The translations under genes were made by a program, and so were the position numbers. A DNA stretch of 64,000 nucleotides from Liolophura sinensis (Eukaryota > Mollusca > Polyplacophora > Chitonida > Chitonidae). Below, piece after piece: positions 10,088 through 21,911 of this stretch (positions are counted from its first letter, which is position 1; each line of letters starts with the position of its first letter). The DNA lies in the NCBI RefSeq assembly GCF_032854445.1, contig NC_088302.1:41544191-41608190 (forward strand). Reading direction: 5' to 3'. The notes under the pieces were generated by a model that worked only from the letters and a program-made list of their open reading frames with translations, was not told where the DNA came from and did no database searches.

Positions 10088-10143
10088 CTCGCCGTGTAAG
10101 TACCTGTGCTGCCTTCAAGCGAACTTACCTGAATGAGCCGTCC
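10088..10143 (+). pseudogene. Partial duplicate of A2 second exon
   Basis: The first 56 bases of a second exon (acceptor TTTTATCAG, CTCGCCGTGTAAGTACCTG, up to GAGCCGTCCC) stop abruptly at 10143. The next base starts intron sequence again (GTTGAGTACGACG). A premature splice into this piece would reach a TGA within a few bases. It matches A3 best, whereas the intron after the break matches A1 best, pointing to a recombination junction. Confidence 0.8.
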
Positions 10144-10266
10144 CGTTGAGTACGACGTAAAACCTTAAGCATACATAAATATGTGTATACATTTCGATTA
10201 TTTTATATTATCAGCATTTTGTGTGTATTTGTCACTTAACTTAAGTTCTTTACACTATTTTATCAG

Positions 10267-10490
10267 CTCGCCGTAATAGCACCTGTACTGTCTTCAAGCA
10301 AACTTACCTGAATGAGCCGTCCCAGACTCGCTTGTACGCCGGGGACCCGCAAGACTGTAGGCAGTACTTCAGCTGTCAAGTGGGCGGCGGCAAGGACTGG
10401 CTGCACATCTGTCCTGGGGGAACCTATTTCGACAACACTGTGGGTGACTGCAGTATGCTGACGGCCGACCCGAGCAAGTGCGCCAGTTAA
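10267..10490 (+). pseudogene. Chitin-binding protein copy A2, second exon (open)
   Basis: The exon is complete and in phase 1: acceptor TTTTATCAG, then 74 residues with one six-cysteine type-2 chitin-binding domain and a TAA stop. It differs from A3 at the start (RRNSTC where A3 has RRVNTC) and is otherwise nearly the same. It is called part of a pseudogene only because its own first exon is frameshifted. It could still be used if an upstream first exon were spliced to it, since all borders share phase 1. An AATAAA signal follows at 10562. Confidence 0.75.
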
Positions 10491-10561
10491 ATAACGGACG
10501 ATATGTACAGAATAAAAGAAAATTGATTCTACTCCATGTATATGGTTGTAATTCCCTGAAT

Positions 10562-10567
10562 AATAAA
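10562..10567 (+). promoter_or_regulatory. Polyadenylation signal of copy A2
   Basis: AATAAA in the same conserved context as the other copies. Another AATAAA lies at 10511. Confidence 0.65.
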
Positions 10568-12570
10568 ACGATTCATGTTTCTGTAAAACACAGGTTTGGT
10601 TACACAGTCATTTGAGTTCATTTATGTGTATAGAATCTAAGGGAAAATTATATAGCACATCATACAATAATATCAATTTAAACAACGTTATTGTTTACAC
10701 ATTGATATCGAATATACAGTTAAATCTCTTAAACAATGATATCATTTACACAGTGACAACCTGAAAGGAGAAGAAAACATAAAAATGATGCCAAAATCAG
10801 ATGAAAGAGCGTCAGAACTTATTTACAAAAATGATCTTTATTATTTTTTCCATTTTTTTTTTCAGGAGAAAAGGGTATTTCAAAATATTTTTGTATGGTG
10901 GGTATTTGGGATCACCTTTTGGTACTTATCGACGTTGCATAATAATGCTCTAAAAAAGGATGTGATGCATGTCTAATAAATTTATTTGAATGTAAAATTT
11001 GTTGTTTATATACAAACATATGCATTTAATTTGAATTGTGATAATATTTATGAATATATTAAAATTATAAATATGATCAAAATCCAGGTAGTACGCATCT
11101 TTTAGCTGACAAGACCAAATTCCCGTGCAAATATATTTATTAAACAAGTCTTACATCCTCACTTATAGCATTTTAACACGAAGGCTATATGTACCAAAAG
11201 GTGGTCCTAAATACACCAACTGACAATATATTTAATTCACTTTTTGTCTTTAAAGAAAAATCTAATAACATTGTGAAGATCACATTTGCGACTAATTTTT
11301 CGCTTATTTATCTGAACTTTATGTAATTTTTATGTTTTCTCCTTCTTTAAACAATGATATGTTTTTAACAATAGTATTGTCTAAACAGTGATATTGTCTA
11401 AACAGTGATATTTGTCTCAACAATGATACCGTCACTCCGATTTTCAGGATTTAGTGGGAATAAACTCGCGGCACCCAGCCAACTCTTTACATCTTTATTT
11501 AGGACACTTACCTTTGAATACGTTTATAATATAGACCAACTTTTCAGCATGTGAACATCGCTTGATGACTCCAGGAAAATCTCATTAGTTACTTACCAAA
11601 GGTCGGTGGTTGATTTTAGGCATTTGGAATGAGCAAATCAATTTCTACAGACAAAAGGATAACGCTCTGCATTTGTCACTATCTCACCATAGTGAATAAT
11701 CGTTTAAATTTGAGCGTCACGTCCGACATTTGTATACCATTCGCAGTCCGTAAAGAGCGTTCCAAGTCAATAGTCACAAGATCAATTTCCAGAACAACGT
11801 TTAACTGTAGCTCCCAAAGACAAAGATATGTAAGAAATTATACAAATAGGAAATAAAGCCGGTAAGACACAAGAGAGAAGCGGTCATCAGTTTTCAATGA
11901 TGCCGGCAGACAGTGGATATTCCAGGCATGAAATCCATATCAAAGTTCAAATTCGTAGTCCATGAATGAGTTTAAGACTTTCCTGGATCCGCATTCAGAT
12001 GAAGGACACCAATAAAATTTCTCCAACTGGTGCCTTAAATTTTAAGCCGGTCCGTCCATAATTTTTTGTGTGGTTCCTGGCTCACAAACAGACACACACA
12101 CAAATATACTTCAGGAATACATCAAAGCGAGAACACGTCTTCGTGAAGCCAGATGAACAATGACACCCGGTGTGAAACATTCACTGGGCAAGATGGCAGT
12201 TAGGTTTACGTGTGGAGAGCGTGAAGGAAACCACTGACATTGTCCGCAACTTGATGAGCCTCCCATCCCCACCCCTCGCCGCAGACCCACAATAATTTTC
12301 CTTAACCGACAACGTTTTGTGCTGTAACTAAGTCGCAAACATTGCACGGCCAATAAGAATTGGTGCCTAACTTGCCCAGAAAGGAGCCAAGAAAAATTCT
12401 CGTTGACCGTTAAAATCTGGGTCTTTCTCTGCCAACAGCTACAGAGTAAGTGTAGGGCGTGGGAGATGGGGATTTGTGGTGCAACGCCAATGGGACGCAA
12501 CTTCATCATCTTGTGTCTTCTCGCCAAGAATTTCAAACGTTCATTAATAAAACTTATACCTGACCAAAAT
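10568..12570. other. 3' spacer of unit 2, no gene seen
   Basis: It holds ~17-base ACAATGATAT-type repeats (about 10670-10750 and 11345-11440) and AT-rich sequence. The minus-strand frame at 12111-12536 is longer in unit 3 (20163-20723) but is not kept in units 1 and 4. Confidence 0.6.
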
Positions 12571-12574
12571 GTAT

Positions 12575-12611
<37 letters not shown>

Positions 12612-12720
12612 TTTGGTGTTTTAAGCCATACTCATACTCAAGAATATTTCACTTGGCGGTACGATGGCGGTAAGCATTATGATGGGAAGAAACCGGACAG
12701 AGCCACGGAAAAAGCACAAA
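12571..12720 (-). mobile_element. SINE-A fragment, minus strand (unit 2)
   Basis: It starts with about ten TTTA repeats, the inverted SINE tail, followed by GGTGTTTTAAGCCATACTCA and ACGATGGCGGTAAGCATTAT. Confidence 0.75.
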
Positions 12721-12938
12721 ATGTGGACAATTTCCCTTATTTTTATACCAAGCATGTACCTGTACACCAAAACTTACATTCCCTCCCAATAAACAGAAGT
12801 TGTAATAGGGTATTGATCCCTATTGGCTTAAGTCACAGCCGAGAACCTGATGTGAACGTGCAACTGGTCAAAGGCAACGTTTTAGGCTAATAACCTGGCA
12901 AGTAGTATACACAAGTGTCAAGAACAGGATTTAGATAC

Positions 12939-12952
12939 GTTACACGTGTAAC
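12939..12952. promoter_or_regulatory. 14-bp palindrome with E-box core (unit 2)
   Basis: GTTACACGTGTAAC, identical to 4417. Confidence 0.45.
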
Positions 12953-13545
12953 CACCGTGCTCAGTTTAAAATATTTCACTTATTGGTGGAAAATGGATGA
13001 ACCATTGCCTGTTGGCAAGTAAGAAACAAACCTTAGCATAGATGTGAAGGCAAATAATCTCCAACGAACTTGCCACAAATGCCCTTAGTTAGAACCGTGG
13101 GCGTGGAATATCGAGGTTTCCATGTCCATGCTTGGGACTGAACCAGCACTTAGTGTCTTCCGCATGGCATTCCAGTGAGGCAGCACTGTTTGTAAATATG
13201 TCAACGATGTGTCCGGACAAGTAATAAGGAGACATTCTCTTAATACATTGAAAAAGGTATTGAAAGCCGAGGGTACACAAACTATCGACCTTTGCAAAGT
13301 TACGCACGACCATTTTAACTGGTGATTTATTTATTTTTTTATTTCACTGGTGTTTCACACAAGAATATTTCACTCATACGACGGCCTCTCACATGTGATA
13401 TATAGACATGCATACTATATTGGTGAAAGGCACGTGGTCTTCAGTGCGACAGTCGTGCACAGCTTATTGCCACCAAAGCCTCACAAACATAAAAATGTGA
13501 GGATCTTTTCAATCGCTGCCCAAGGCCGGCTTTAAACACACAAGT

Positions 13546-13758
13546 GAGGCCTCTGTGGCTCAGTTGGTTAGCGCGCTAGTGCAGCGGATTGACCCAGGAG
13601 CTTCTCACAAATGCGGTTGCTGTGAGTTCAAGTCCAGCTCGTGGGTTTTGCCCGAGCTCTCTCCGGTTTCCTCCCACCATAATGCTGGCCGTCGTCGTAT
13701 AATGGAAATCCTCTTGAGTACGCCGTAAAATACCAATCAAGTAAATCAATAAATAAAT
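13546..13758 (+). mobile_element. SINE-A with internal deletion (unit 2)
   Basis: Same site as the insertion at 5017. About 65 bases are missing between AGTCCAGCTC and GTGGGTTTTGCC. The same deletion is present in unit 3 (21701), so it arose before units 2 and 3 split. Confidence 0.85.
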
Positions 13759-14830
13759 AAACCCACAGGGCTCGCTTCCAGACAAATGGAACGCAAATGT
13801 ACATATTTAGAAATAAAAAGCACACTTCCACGACAAAAAAAAACGCTATGAATTATTTCCTTCGTATTTGATGTTAAATCATTTTCTATTGCCGTTATTA
13901 ATTAATTAGGCCTACAAAAAGTGATTCATTCTCAACACTGCATGTATCTGAGCTTAAACATAGCACAAAACAAGAAAATATTTAGAAATTGAACATCTGA
14001 TGTTTCTTTATTCGAATTCTTATGGTTATATTATATATGCTTTAACCTTGTAAAATTGATCTTAGTTGGGTATAGTACGTCTATTATTATAACGTGTGAA
14101 AGCTATTTTTGCGGTGTATGAGCCTGACTCATGTGTGCTTTATTTGCTAATGCGTGAGGCTGAGTACAAAGAGAAGTGTCCTTTACAGTTAGCTAAAAAG
14201 CTGTGGAAGTGCTTCATAATTCACCCTGCTTAGAATGGCGATGCCAGTTCAATCCCATATAATGTATATGTTCATGAAAGGTAACAAAACTGTTCTTATA
14301 GGTATAAGGTCATTTCATACTATGTGTTATCATTCAGTTTAGTACTATTCAGACTTAGCTTGCAGTATATATGATAGTTACATCATTGTACAATTGGCTT
14401 CATAGGTTAGTCTGCCTGCTTGTCTGCCACCAAAGTTTTCTCACTTGGACTTTCTCGCTTGAGCTTTGTTACTTGAATTTTCAGCACCAATAGAATTGAT
14501 TACTCTGACATGTTCTCTCCGACTATTCTGTTATTACTCTGTCTTTTTGTTTAAAAGGTGGTTTGTTTCGAGTGCAAATCACCTCGTTTCATACAGACAA
14601 GTCATAAGCTACTCGTCAAACACAACGTTCCAGAAACAATCAAAGTGTGAGTGTAGGTGTATGTAACTGAGCGTTCATTCAGATGCTAAGTGCACGGCGT
14701 TCACAGCGACTGTCACAAAATGTGACGAGTGTCAATCAGAGACAGATGGCTAGCCGTCCTTCTGGTTTAATCCCAAATGTCTTACAATTTTAAGTCCGCA
14801 CGTGTTGCCGTTTTAGAATCAAGCCAGTCA
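13759..14830. other. Distal upstream region of copy A3, no gene seen
   Basis: AT-rich sequence alignable with 5312-6440 and 21915-23040. No coding signature seen. Confidence 0.5.
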
Positions 14831-14835
14831 ATGCA

Positions 14836-14853
14836 AATTTACACGTGTGAATT
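14836..14853. promoter_or_regulatory. Palindromic E-box element upstream of copy A3
   Basis: AATTTACACGTGTGAATT, the 18-base palindrome of 6443 with one mismatch and an intact CACGTG. Confidence 0.45.
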
Positions 14854-14939
14854 ATCCATCCAGTCAGTGTGTCTCGCCGCTCTCTTCCAAATGTCAGACG
14901 ACAGACTTCATAGCACTGGATCCGATACTAGAATGAAAT

Positions 14940-14966
14940 TGACGTGGGCGTCTGCATGGTATAAAG
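14940..14966 (+). promoter_or_regulatory. Core promoter of copy A3
   Basis: TGACGTGG at about 14940 and TATAAAG at 14960-14966. Transcription probably starts around 14990, giving a leader of about 50 bases before the ATG at 15039. Confidence 0.7.
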
Positions 14967-15038
14967 ACTGTTGGACCTCGCGGTACAGTCACAGTCAGCC
15001 ACTTGTCGCGCAGTAACCAAGCGTCCTCACCAGACACA

Positions 15039-15357
15039 ATGAACCCCGTTGTTGTTGTAGCTGCTCTGGCCACCCTGACGGTCTCGGCTTTTGCCCAAAC
15101 CACCGATCAGTGCTCTGAAGCTCTTGGGAGCGAATGGGTTTGGAGCAAGAACTTCGCACGCAAAACCAGTGATTGTACCTTGGGTTACCACTGCTCAAAT
15201 GGACAACCCGTGGCGCTTCCATTCCCATGTCCCGGCGGCTTGTACTTCTCACTCAGTTTAGGAGTGTGTGTGCCTCCAGACACCGTCTACATGACTCTTT
15301 TCTTCGGGGCGAACACATGCGATCAAGAGACGCAGAGATACAACCAGGCACTAAGGA
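15039..15357 (+). CDS. Chitin-binding protein copy A3, exon 1
   Basis: First exon of a 180-residue secreted protein (15039-15357 joined to 18506-18729). The ATG is the first one after the TATA box and opens a clear signal peptide, MNPVVVVAALATLTVSAFA, with cleavage expected before QTTDQ. The exon then codes for one type-2 chitin-binding (peritrophin-A, CBM14) domain with six cysteines at spacings 20-5-11-12-16, and with the typical SDCTLGYHC and CPGGLYFS motifs. The donor is AGGA/GTAAGT at 15358, leaving phase 1. The open frame that runs past the donor to 15476 is intron sequence. No enzyme or membrane domain is present. The expected role is binding chitin outside the cell, for example in shell matrix, a chitinous lining or mucus; tissue and exact role are unknown. 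Confidence 0.9.
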
Positions 15358-15492
15358 GTAAGTTATTGAATATGGACGCACCATGGTGCGGTTTTTTCTT
15401 TATCACATCTGGCTTATTAACGTGTTTTTTATTACATTTTAAGCATTTGTTTATACGTGTCATCAAGTCCTCTTAGCCGATCTTCATATTTC

Positions 15493-15860
15493 TAAGACCT
15501 TAACACGGTATTAATCAGGGCCACACAAAACACACACCATATTACGGTCTTAAAAGAGTCCTCATACATCTCAAACCATTATCAGCGCCGTAATATGGCA
15601 CTCATAGATCTCATAGTTTATCACGGTCTTAATCGAATGCTCATACATGGCACACCTTATCACGGACCTTAATAGGGTCCTCATAGAGCACACACCTTAC
15701 CACGGTCTTTATCGGGTCCTCATACATCTCACACCTTATCAGCGCCGTACCTTGTCGCGGTCTTACACCAAAGCTCACTCATCACACACCTTAGCACGGA
15801 CCTTAATCGGGTCCTCACACAACACATACTTTATCACGGTCTTCATGGGGCCCTTATATG
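15493..15860. repeat. ~39-bp minisatellite after exon 1 of A3
   Basis: About nine diverged copies of the unit described at 7090. Confidence 0.85.
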
Positions 15861-16028
15861 ACGGTTTCATTAGTTTGCTTGTTAGTTATGATCTCTAGAC
15901 AGCAATCAGTGTTGGTGTGTTATTTTCTCGGACAGTCCATAGCTTCAATTTGTTAGTTCCACGAACTCTTGTAACTGTTTGTTTGTAGCTTCCACCAACA
16001 TTCATGACTGACTATTTCTAATTACCCC

Positions 16029-16147
16029 ATGGTCGTGGGTTTCCCCTGGGATCTGCCCGGTTTCCACCCACCACAATTCTGGCCGCCGTCGTATAATTGA
16101 AATATTCTTGAGTACGTCGTAAAACACCAATCAAATAAACAAATAAA
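16029..16147 (+). mobile_element. SINE-A 3' fragment in intron 1 (unit 3)
   Basis: Same insertion as at 7542, here between TAATTACCCC (16019-16028) and TAATTATCCC (16148-16157). Confidence 0.82.
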
Positions 16148-16151
16148 TAAT

Positions 16152-17040
16152 TATCCCAAACATCCATCAGTTTTAGTTTGTAAGTTCTCCAGACAGTTAT
16201 CAGCGTCAGTTTGTAACTACTTCAGACAGTTATCAACGTCAGTTTGTAACTCCTTCAGACAGTTTTCAACGTCAGTTTGTAACTCCTTCAGACAGTTATC
16301 AACGTCAGTTTGTAACTCCTCCAGACAGTTATCAACGTCAGTTTGTAACTCCCTCAGACAGTTATCAGCGTCAGTTTGTAACTCCTTCAGACAGTTATCA
16401 ACGTCAGTTTGCAACTTCTCCAGACAGTTATCAGCGTCAGTTTGTAACTTCTCCAGACAGTTATCAGGTTTAGTTTCCAACTACCTGGGACAGTCATGAA
16501 TGTTAGTTTGTAATTTCCTGCGACAGTCATCAGTGTCAGTGTGTTATTTCTCCCAGTAGTCATCAGTGTAAATTTGTAACTTTCCGGGACAGTGATAAAT
16601 ATCAGTTTGAAACTTCACCCGACAATCATCAGTGTCATTTTGTGACGTCCTCCGACACTCATCAGTGTAAATTTGTAATTTCCCCACACAGTTATCAATT
16701 TCAATTTACAATGTTCTGTCATGAGGACAGTCATGAGTGTCAGTATCTAACTTTCCCAAGACAGTCATCAGTATAATTTTGTAACTTTCCCGGACAGCCA
16801 TTAGTGTCAGTTTGTAACTTTCCCGGACAATTATCAGTGTCAGTTTGCAACTTCCCCGAACAGTCATCAGTTTCAGTTTGTAACTTTCCTGGACAGTCAT
16901 CAGTGTCAGATTTTAACTGCCCCTGACAATCATCAGTCTCAATTTGTAACTTTCCCGGACAATTATCAGTGTCAGTTTGTAACTTGCCCGGACAGTCATC
17001 AGTATCAATTTGTAACTGCTCCGGGCAACCATCAGTATGT
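16152..17040. repeat. 33-bp minisatellite in intron 1 (unit 3)
   Basis: About 27 copies, the longest array of the four. It starts with very regular copies (GTCAGTTTGTAACTCCTTCA), pointing to recent expansion here. Confidence 0.9.
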
Positions 17041-17560
17041 CTTATCTAAACAGACTAACTTCCCGAATGTTCATTAGCTCTGCATTAACCGGAAAATAGC
17101 TTTGCATTTTTGTGTACCGGCTTATTTGTACGCCGAATAGTTATTTCAGCCTGCCGCAAATGTTTAATCTATAGGTTGCTAAGGATATATCCACATCGTC
17201 TGGTACATACACGTACTATCAAACGTGCTACAGATGTTTGTCGATTAATCGGGTCATAATATATAATCAGCCCCAATTATATGTTGTGGGATGGGCTGTG
17301 AATTGGATGGTTCTCTCATCTTATATGTTTCTGCTGTCAAACAGAACTAACGATGTGGATGGAAATCTTATGTGTGGGAATGGTCTTTAGCCACTTCCTA
17401 CATGTACTCCGATTGCAAACTCCAGCGGAAAATACCATTTAAATCAACCGAAATGAATTTAAATAGATCATATGCTTGCAGAAGAGGGAACGAGTCATAC
17501 CCAAGTGGTTATGATGTTTGTTTTCCTGTTGCTCGTATACAGGTGCATAGTACTGGTCTA

Positions 17561-17780
17561 GGGGGCCTCTGTGGCCGAGGTGGTTAGCACGCCAAAGCGG
17601 AGCAATAGCCACCAATGTGGTTGCTATGATTCCAAGTCCAGCTCTTTCTGGCTTCCTCTCAAGACGTACGTGGGTTTTCCCCGGGCTCTGTCCGGTTTCC
17701 TCCGACCGTAATGCTTGCCGCCGTCTTATAGGTCAAACATTTCTTAGTAAGGCGTAAAACAGCAATTAAATATATAAATA
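17561..17780 (+). mobile_element. SINE-A, diverged copy in intron 1 (unit 3)
   Basis: Same insertion as at 1745 and 8907. Confidence 0.8.
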
Positions 17781-18092
17781 GGAAATATGTGTGGTCTTTA
17801 AGCTCTCATTGTTCGTGGAAATTTGCTGACAATAAGCGGAAAACGACGTGCGGCCGTTCGCGAAGCCGTTTGTTCGTTGAAGGTCACTGATCTTTCACCA
17901 GTGTGTCACACGTGGGAAAGCTCGTCTGTAACTGGTATCTCCCTAGCACCCCAGTTTCCTCCACTCATGAAGCTGACCGCTATGATGTAAAGGCAAATAG
18001 ATAGGCATTAAACAACAGTCAACTAGCTTACAGTTTTTCTCGATATTTCCCAATCTTGTTTAGGAAATTGAAACATTTTACATTATAATTTA

Positions 18093-18420
18093 TCACTTTG
18101 CTGGCCTAATGTTTGGAGCGTCCTCCCCAAGGTCGGAAGACCCGGGATCAGACTTTTAAAAAATTGTACTTGTTGTTGCTTCGATTAAGGCTCAGCACTG
18201 AGAGGTTAAAGCAAGGAAACAGAACTGGTTGGCTTGGTGTCAATATAATGTGATTGAGTGGGGTGCTATGTCTGGTTTCTTCGGCATGATACTTCTATGG
18301 GGCAAGGATTGGCCCTGCCACAAGACGACGCAGTATATGTATGCACAGCTAATGACTCTTTGTCGTCATATGAGTGAAAAAACTGTTGAGTACGGCTTAA
18401 AACCCAAGCACACTTACATA
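18093..18420 (+). mobile_element. SINE-B relic upstream of exon 2 (unit 3)
   Basis: Uninterrupted version of the element at 9400: GGCCTAATGTTTGGAGCG head, GAGACCCGGG-type B-box region, GTTGAGTACGGCTTAAAACC tail. Confidence 0.65.
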
Positions 18421-18505
18421 TATGTATACATTACAATTATATTATATTTTCAGCATTTTGTGTATATTTATCGCTTTACTCAAATTATTTACACTATTTT
18501 ATCAG

Positions 18506-18729
18506 CTCGCCGTGTAAACACCTGTGCTGCTTTCAAGCAAACTTACCTGAATGAGCCGTCCCAGACTCGATTGTACGCCGGGGACCCGCAAGACTGTAGG
18601 CAGTACTTCAGCTGTCAAGTAGGCGGCGGCAAGGACTGGCTGCACATCTGTCCTGGGGGAACCTATTTCGACAACACTGTGGGTGACTGCAGTATGCTGA
18701 CGGCCGACCCGAGCAAGTGCGCCAGTTAA
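18506..18729 (+). CDS. Chitin-binding protein copy A3, exon 2
   Basis: Second and last exon of A3. The acceptor is TTTTATCAG before 18506. With the A left over from exon 1 it reads TRRVNTC and continues for 74 residues to TAA at 18727-18729. It encodes a second complete six-cysteine chitin-binding domain (spacings 23-5-11-12-9, motifs DPQDCRQYFSC and CPGGTYFD), ending three residues after the last cysteine. The frame open upstream of 18506 is intron and SINE sequence. Two domains on two exons, with a phase 1 border between them, is the layout in every family A copy. Confidence 0.9.
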
Positions 18730-18796
18730 ACAGACGATATGTACAGAACAAAAGAAATTGATTCTACTCCATGTATATGGTTGTAATTCCCTGAAT

Positions 18797-18802
18797 AATA
18801 AA
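18797..18802 (+). promoter_or_regulatory. Polyadenylation signal of copy A3
   Basis: AATAAA about 68 bases after the stop codon, in the context conserved in all copies. Confidence 0.7.
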
Positions 18803-20727
18803 ACGATTCATGTTTTTGTAAAACACAGGTTTGGTTACACAGTCATTTGAGTTCATTTATGTGTATAGAATCTAAGGGAAAATTATCTAGCACATCATAC
18901 AATAATATCACTGATGCAATTATATCGTTTATCCAATGATATCGTTTGAACAACGTTATTGCTTACACATTGATATCGTTTATACAGTTAAATCTCTTAA
19001 ACAATGATATCATTTACACAATGACAACCTCAAAGACGAAGAAAACATAAAATGATGCCAAAACCAGATGAAAGAACATCAAAACTTATTTACAAATATG
19101 ATCTTTATTATTTTTTCCACTTTTTTTTTATGAGAAAAGGGTATTTCAAAATATTTTTGTATGGTGGGTATTTGGGATCACCTTTTGGTACTTATCGACG
19201 TTGGATAATAATGTTCTAAAAAAGGATGTGATGCATGTGTAATAAATTTATTTGAATGTAAATTTGTTGTAGCATTTTAACACAAAGACTATATGTACCA
19301 AAAGGTGGTCCTAAATACACAACTGACAATATTTTCAATTGGCTTTTTGTCTTTAAAGAAAAATCTAAAAACATTGAAGACCACATTTGCGGCTAACTTT
19401 TCACACTCTTTCATCTGAACTGTATGTAATTTTTATGTTTTCTCCTTCTTTAAACAATGATATGTTTTTAACAATAGTATTGTCTAAACAGTGATATTGT
19501 CTAAACAGTGATATTTGTCTCAACAATGATATTGTTTAAACAATTATACAGTCACTCCGATTTTCAAGATTTAGTGTTAATAAACTCGCGGCACCCAGCC
19601 AACTCTTTACATCTTCATTTAGGACACTTACGTTTTAATACGATTATAATATAAACCAACTTTTCAGTATGTGAACATCGCTTGATGACTTCAGGAAAAT
19701 CTCAATAGTTACTTGTCAAAGGTGGGTGGTTGATTTTAGGCATTTGGAATGAGCAAATCCATTTCTACAGACAAAAGGATAACACTCTGCATTTGTCACT
19801 ATCTCACAATAGTGAATAATCGTTTAAATATGAGCGTCATGTCCGACATTCGTATACCATTCGTAGTCCGTAAAGGGCGTTCCAAGTCGATAATCGCCAG
19901 ATCAATTTCCAAAACAACATTTAACTGTAGCTCCCAAAGACAAAGATATGTAAGAAATTATACAAATAGGAAATAAAGCCGGTAAGACACAAGAGAGAAG
20001 CGGTCATCAGTTTTCAATGATGCCGGGCAGAGAGTGGATATTCCAGGCATGAAATCCATATCAAAATTCAAATTCGTAGTCCATGAGTGAGTTTAAGAGT
20101 TTCCTGGATCCGCATTCAGATGAAGGACACCAATAAAATTTCTCCAACTGGTGCCTTAAATTTTAAGCCGGTCCGTCCATAATTTTTTGTGTGGTTCCTG
20201 GCTCACAAACAGACACACACACAAATATACGCCGACGAAAACGTATAACCTCAACCATTGGATAAGGTAAAAAATACATCAAAGCGAGAACACGTCTTCG
20301 TGAAGCCAGATGAACAATGACACCCGGTGTGAAACATTCACTGGGCAAGATGGCAGTTAGGTTTACGTGTGGAGAGCGTGAAGGAAACCACTGCCATTGT
20401 CCGCAACCTAATGAGCCCCCTACTCCCACCCCTCGCCGCAGACCCACAATAATTTTCCTTAACCGACAACGTTTTGTGCTGTAACTAAGTCGCAAACATT
20501 GTACGGCCAGTAAGAATTGGTGCCTAATTTGCCCAGAAAGGAGCCAAGAAAAATTCTCATTGACCGTTAAAATCTGGGTCTTCCTCTGCCAACAGCTACA
20601 GAGTAAGTGTAAGGGGTGGGAGATGGGGGTTTGTGGTGCAACGCCAATGGGACGCAACCTCATCATCTTGTGTCTTCTCGCCAAGAAATTCAAACGTTCA
20701 TTAATAAAACTTATACCTGACAAAAAT
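18803..20727. other. 3' spacer of unit 3, no gene seen
   Basis: Contains ACAATGATAT-type short repeats (about 18900-19030 and 19440-19550). A minus-strand open frame of 186 codons at 20163-20723 is broken or missing in the other units, and its sequence matches no family I know. Confidence 0.6.
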
Positions 20728-20731
20728 GTAT

Positions 20732-20766
<35 letters not shown>

Positions 20767-20880
20767 TTTGGTGTTTTAAGCCATACTCATACTCAAGAAT
20801 ATTTCACTTGGCGGTACGATGGCGGAAAGCATTATGATGGGAAGAAACCGGACAGAGCCCCGAGAAAAGCACAAAATGTG
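20728..20880 (-). mobile_element. SINE-A fragment, minus strand (unit 3)
   Basis: TTTA repeat, then GGTGTTTTAAGCCATACTCA and ACGATGGCGGAAAGCATTAT. Same as at 12571. Confidence 0.75.
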
Positions 20881-21093
20881 GACAATTTCCCTTATTTTTA
20901 TACCAAGCATGTACCTGTACACCAAAACTTACATTCCCTCCCAATAAACAGAAGTTATAAAAGGGTATTTATCCCTATTGGCTTAAGTCACAGCCGAGAA
21001 CCTGATGTGAACGTGCAACTGGTCAAAGGCAACGTTTTAGGCTAATAACCTGGCAAGTAGTATACACAATTGCGAAGAACAGGATTTAAATAC

Positions 21094-21107
21094 GTTACAC
21101 GTGTAAC
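21094..21107. promoter_or_regulatory. 14-bp palindrome with E-box core (unit 3)
   Basis: GTTACACGTGTAAC, identical to 4417. Confidence 0.45.
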
Positions 21108-21700
21108 CACCGTGCTCAGTTTAAAATATTTCACTTATTGGAGGAAAACGGATGAACCATTGCCTGTTGGCAAGTAAATGACAAACTTTGGCAAAGATGT
21201 GAAGGCAAATGCTCTCCAACGAACTTGCCACAAATGCCCTTAGTTAGAACCGTGGACGTGGAATATCGAGGTTTCCATGTCCATGCTTGGGACTGAACCA
21301 GCACTTAGTGTCTTCCGCATGGCATTCCAGTGAGGCAGCACCCTTTGTAAATATGTCAACGTTGTGTCCGGACAGTAATAAGGAGACATTCTCTTAATAC
21401 ATTGAAAAAGGTATTGAAAGCCGAGAGTATACAAACTATCGACCTTTGCAAAGTTACGCACGACCATTTTAACTTGTGATTTTTCTTATTTTTTTATTTG
21501 ACTGGTGTTTCACACAAGAATATTTCACTCATACGACGGCCTCTCACATGTGATATATAGACATGCATACTATATTGGTGAAAGGCAAGTGGTGTTCAAT
21601 GCGACAGTCGTGTACAGCTTATTGCCACCAAAGCTTCATAATTATAAAAATGTAAGGATCTATACAATCCCTGCCCAAGGCCGGGTTTAAACACACAAGA

Positions 21701-21911
21701 GGGGCCTCTGTGGCTCAGTTGGTTAGCGCGCTAGTGCAGCGGATTGACCCAGGAGCCTCTCACCAATGCGGTTGCTGTGAGTTCAAATCCAGCTCGTGGG
21801 TTTTCCCCGGACTCTCCGGTTTCCTCCCACCATAATGCTGGCCGTCGTCGTATAATGGAAATCCTCTTGAGTACGGCGTAAAATACCAATCAAGTAAATC
21901 AATAAATAAAT
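21701..21911 (+). mobile_element. SINE-A with internal deletion (unit 3)
   Basis: Same insertion and same internal deletion as at 13546. Confidence 0.85.

Larger units (their letters stand above)
7467..15948 (+). repeat. Tandem array unit 2
   Basis: This unit of about 8.5 kb aligns with units 1, 3 and 4 along its length. It holds intron 1 and exon 2 of A2, the 3' spacer, and the promoter and exon 1 of A3. Its own features are a young SINE-A (9438), a duplicated exon 2 region (10088-10326), and a SINE-A fragment at 7542 shared only with unit 3. Confidence 0.88.

Noticed and set aside
15358-15476. Extension of the A3 first exon past the donor
   Set aside because: The same position in A2 and A4 meets a stop at once, and a strong GTAAGT donor in phase 1 leads to the second domain exon.
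20163-20723. 186-codon minus-strand frame, the second longest in the window
   Set aside because: The equivalent frame is shorter at 12111-12536 and broken or missing in units 1 and 4. It crosses unrelated spacer and shows no known domain.
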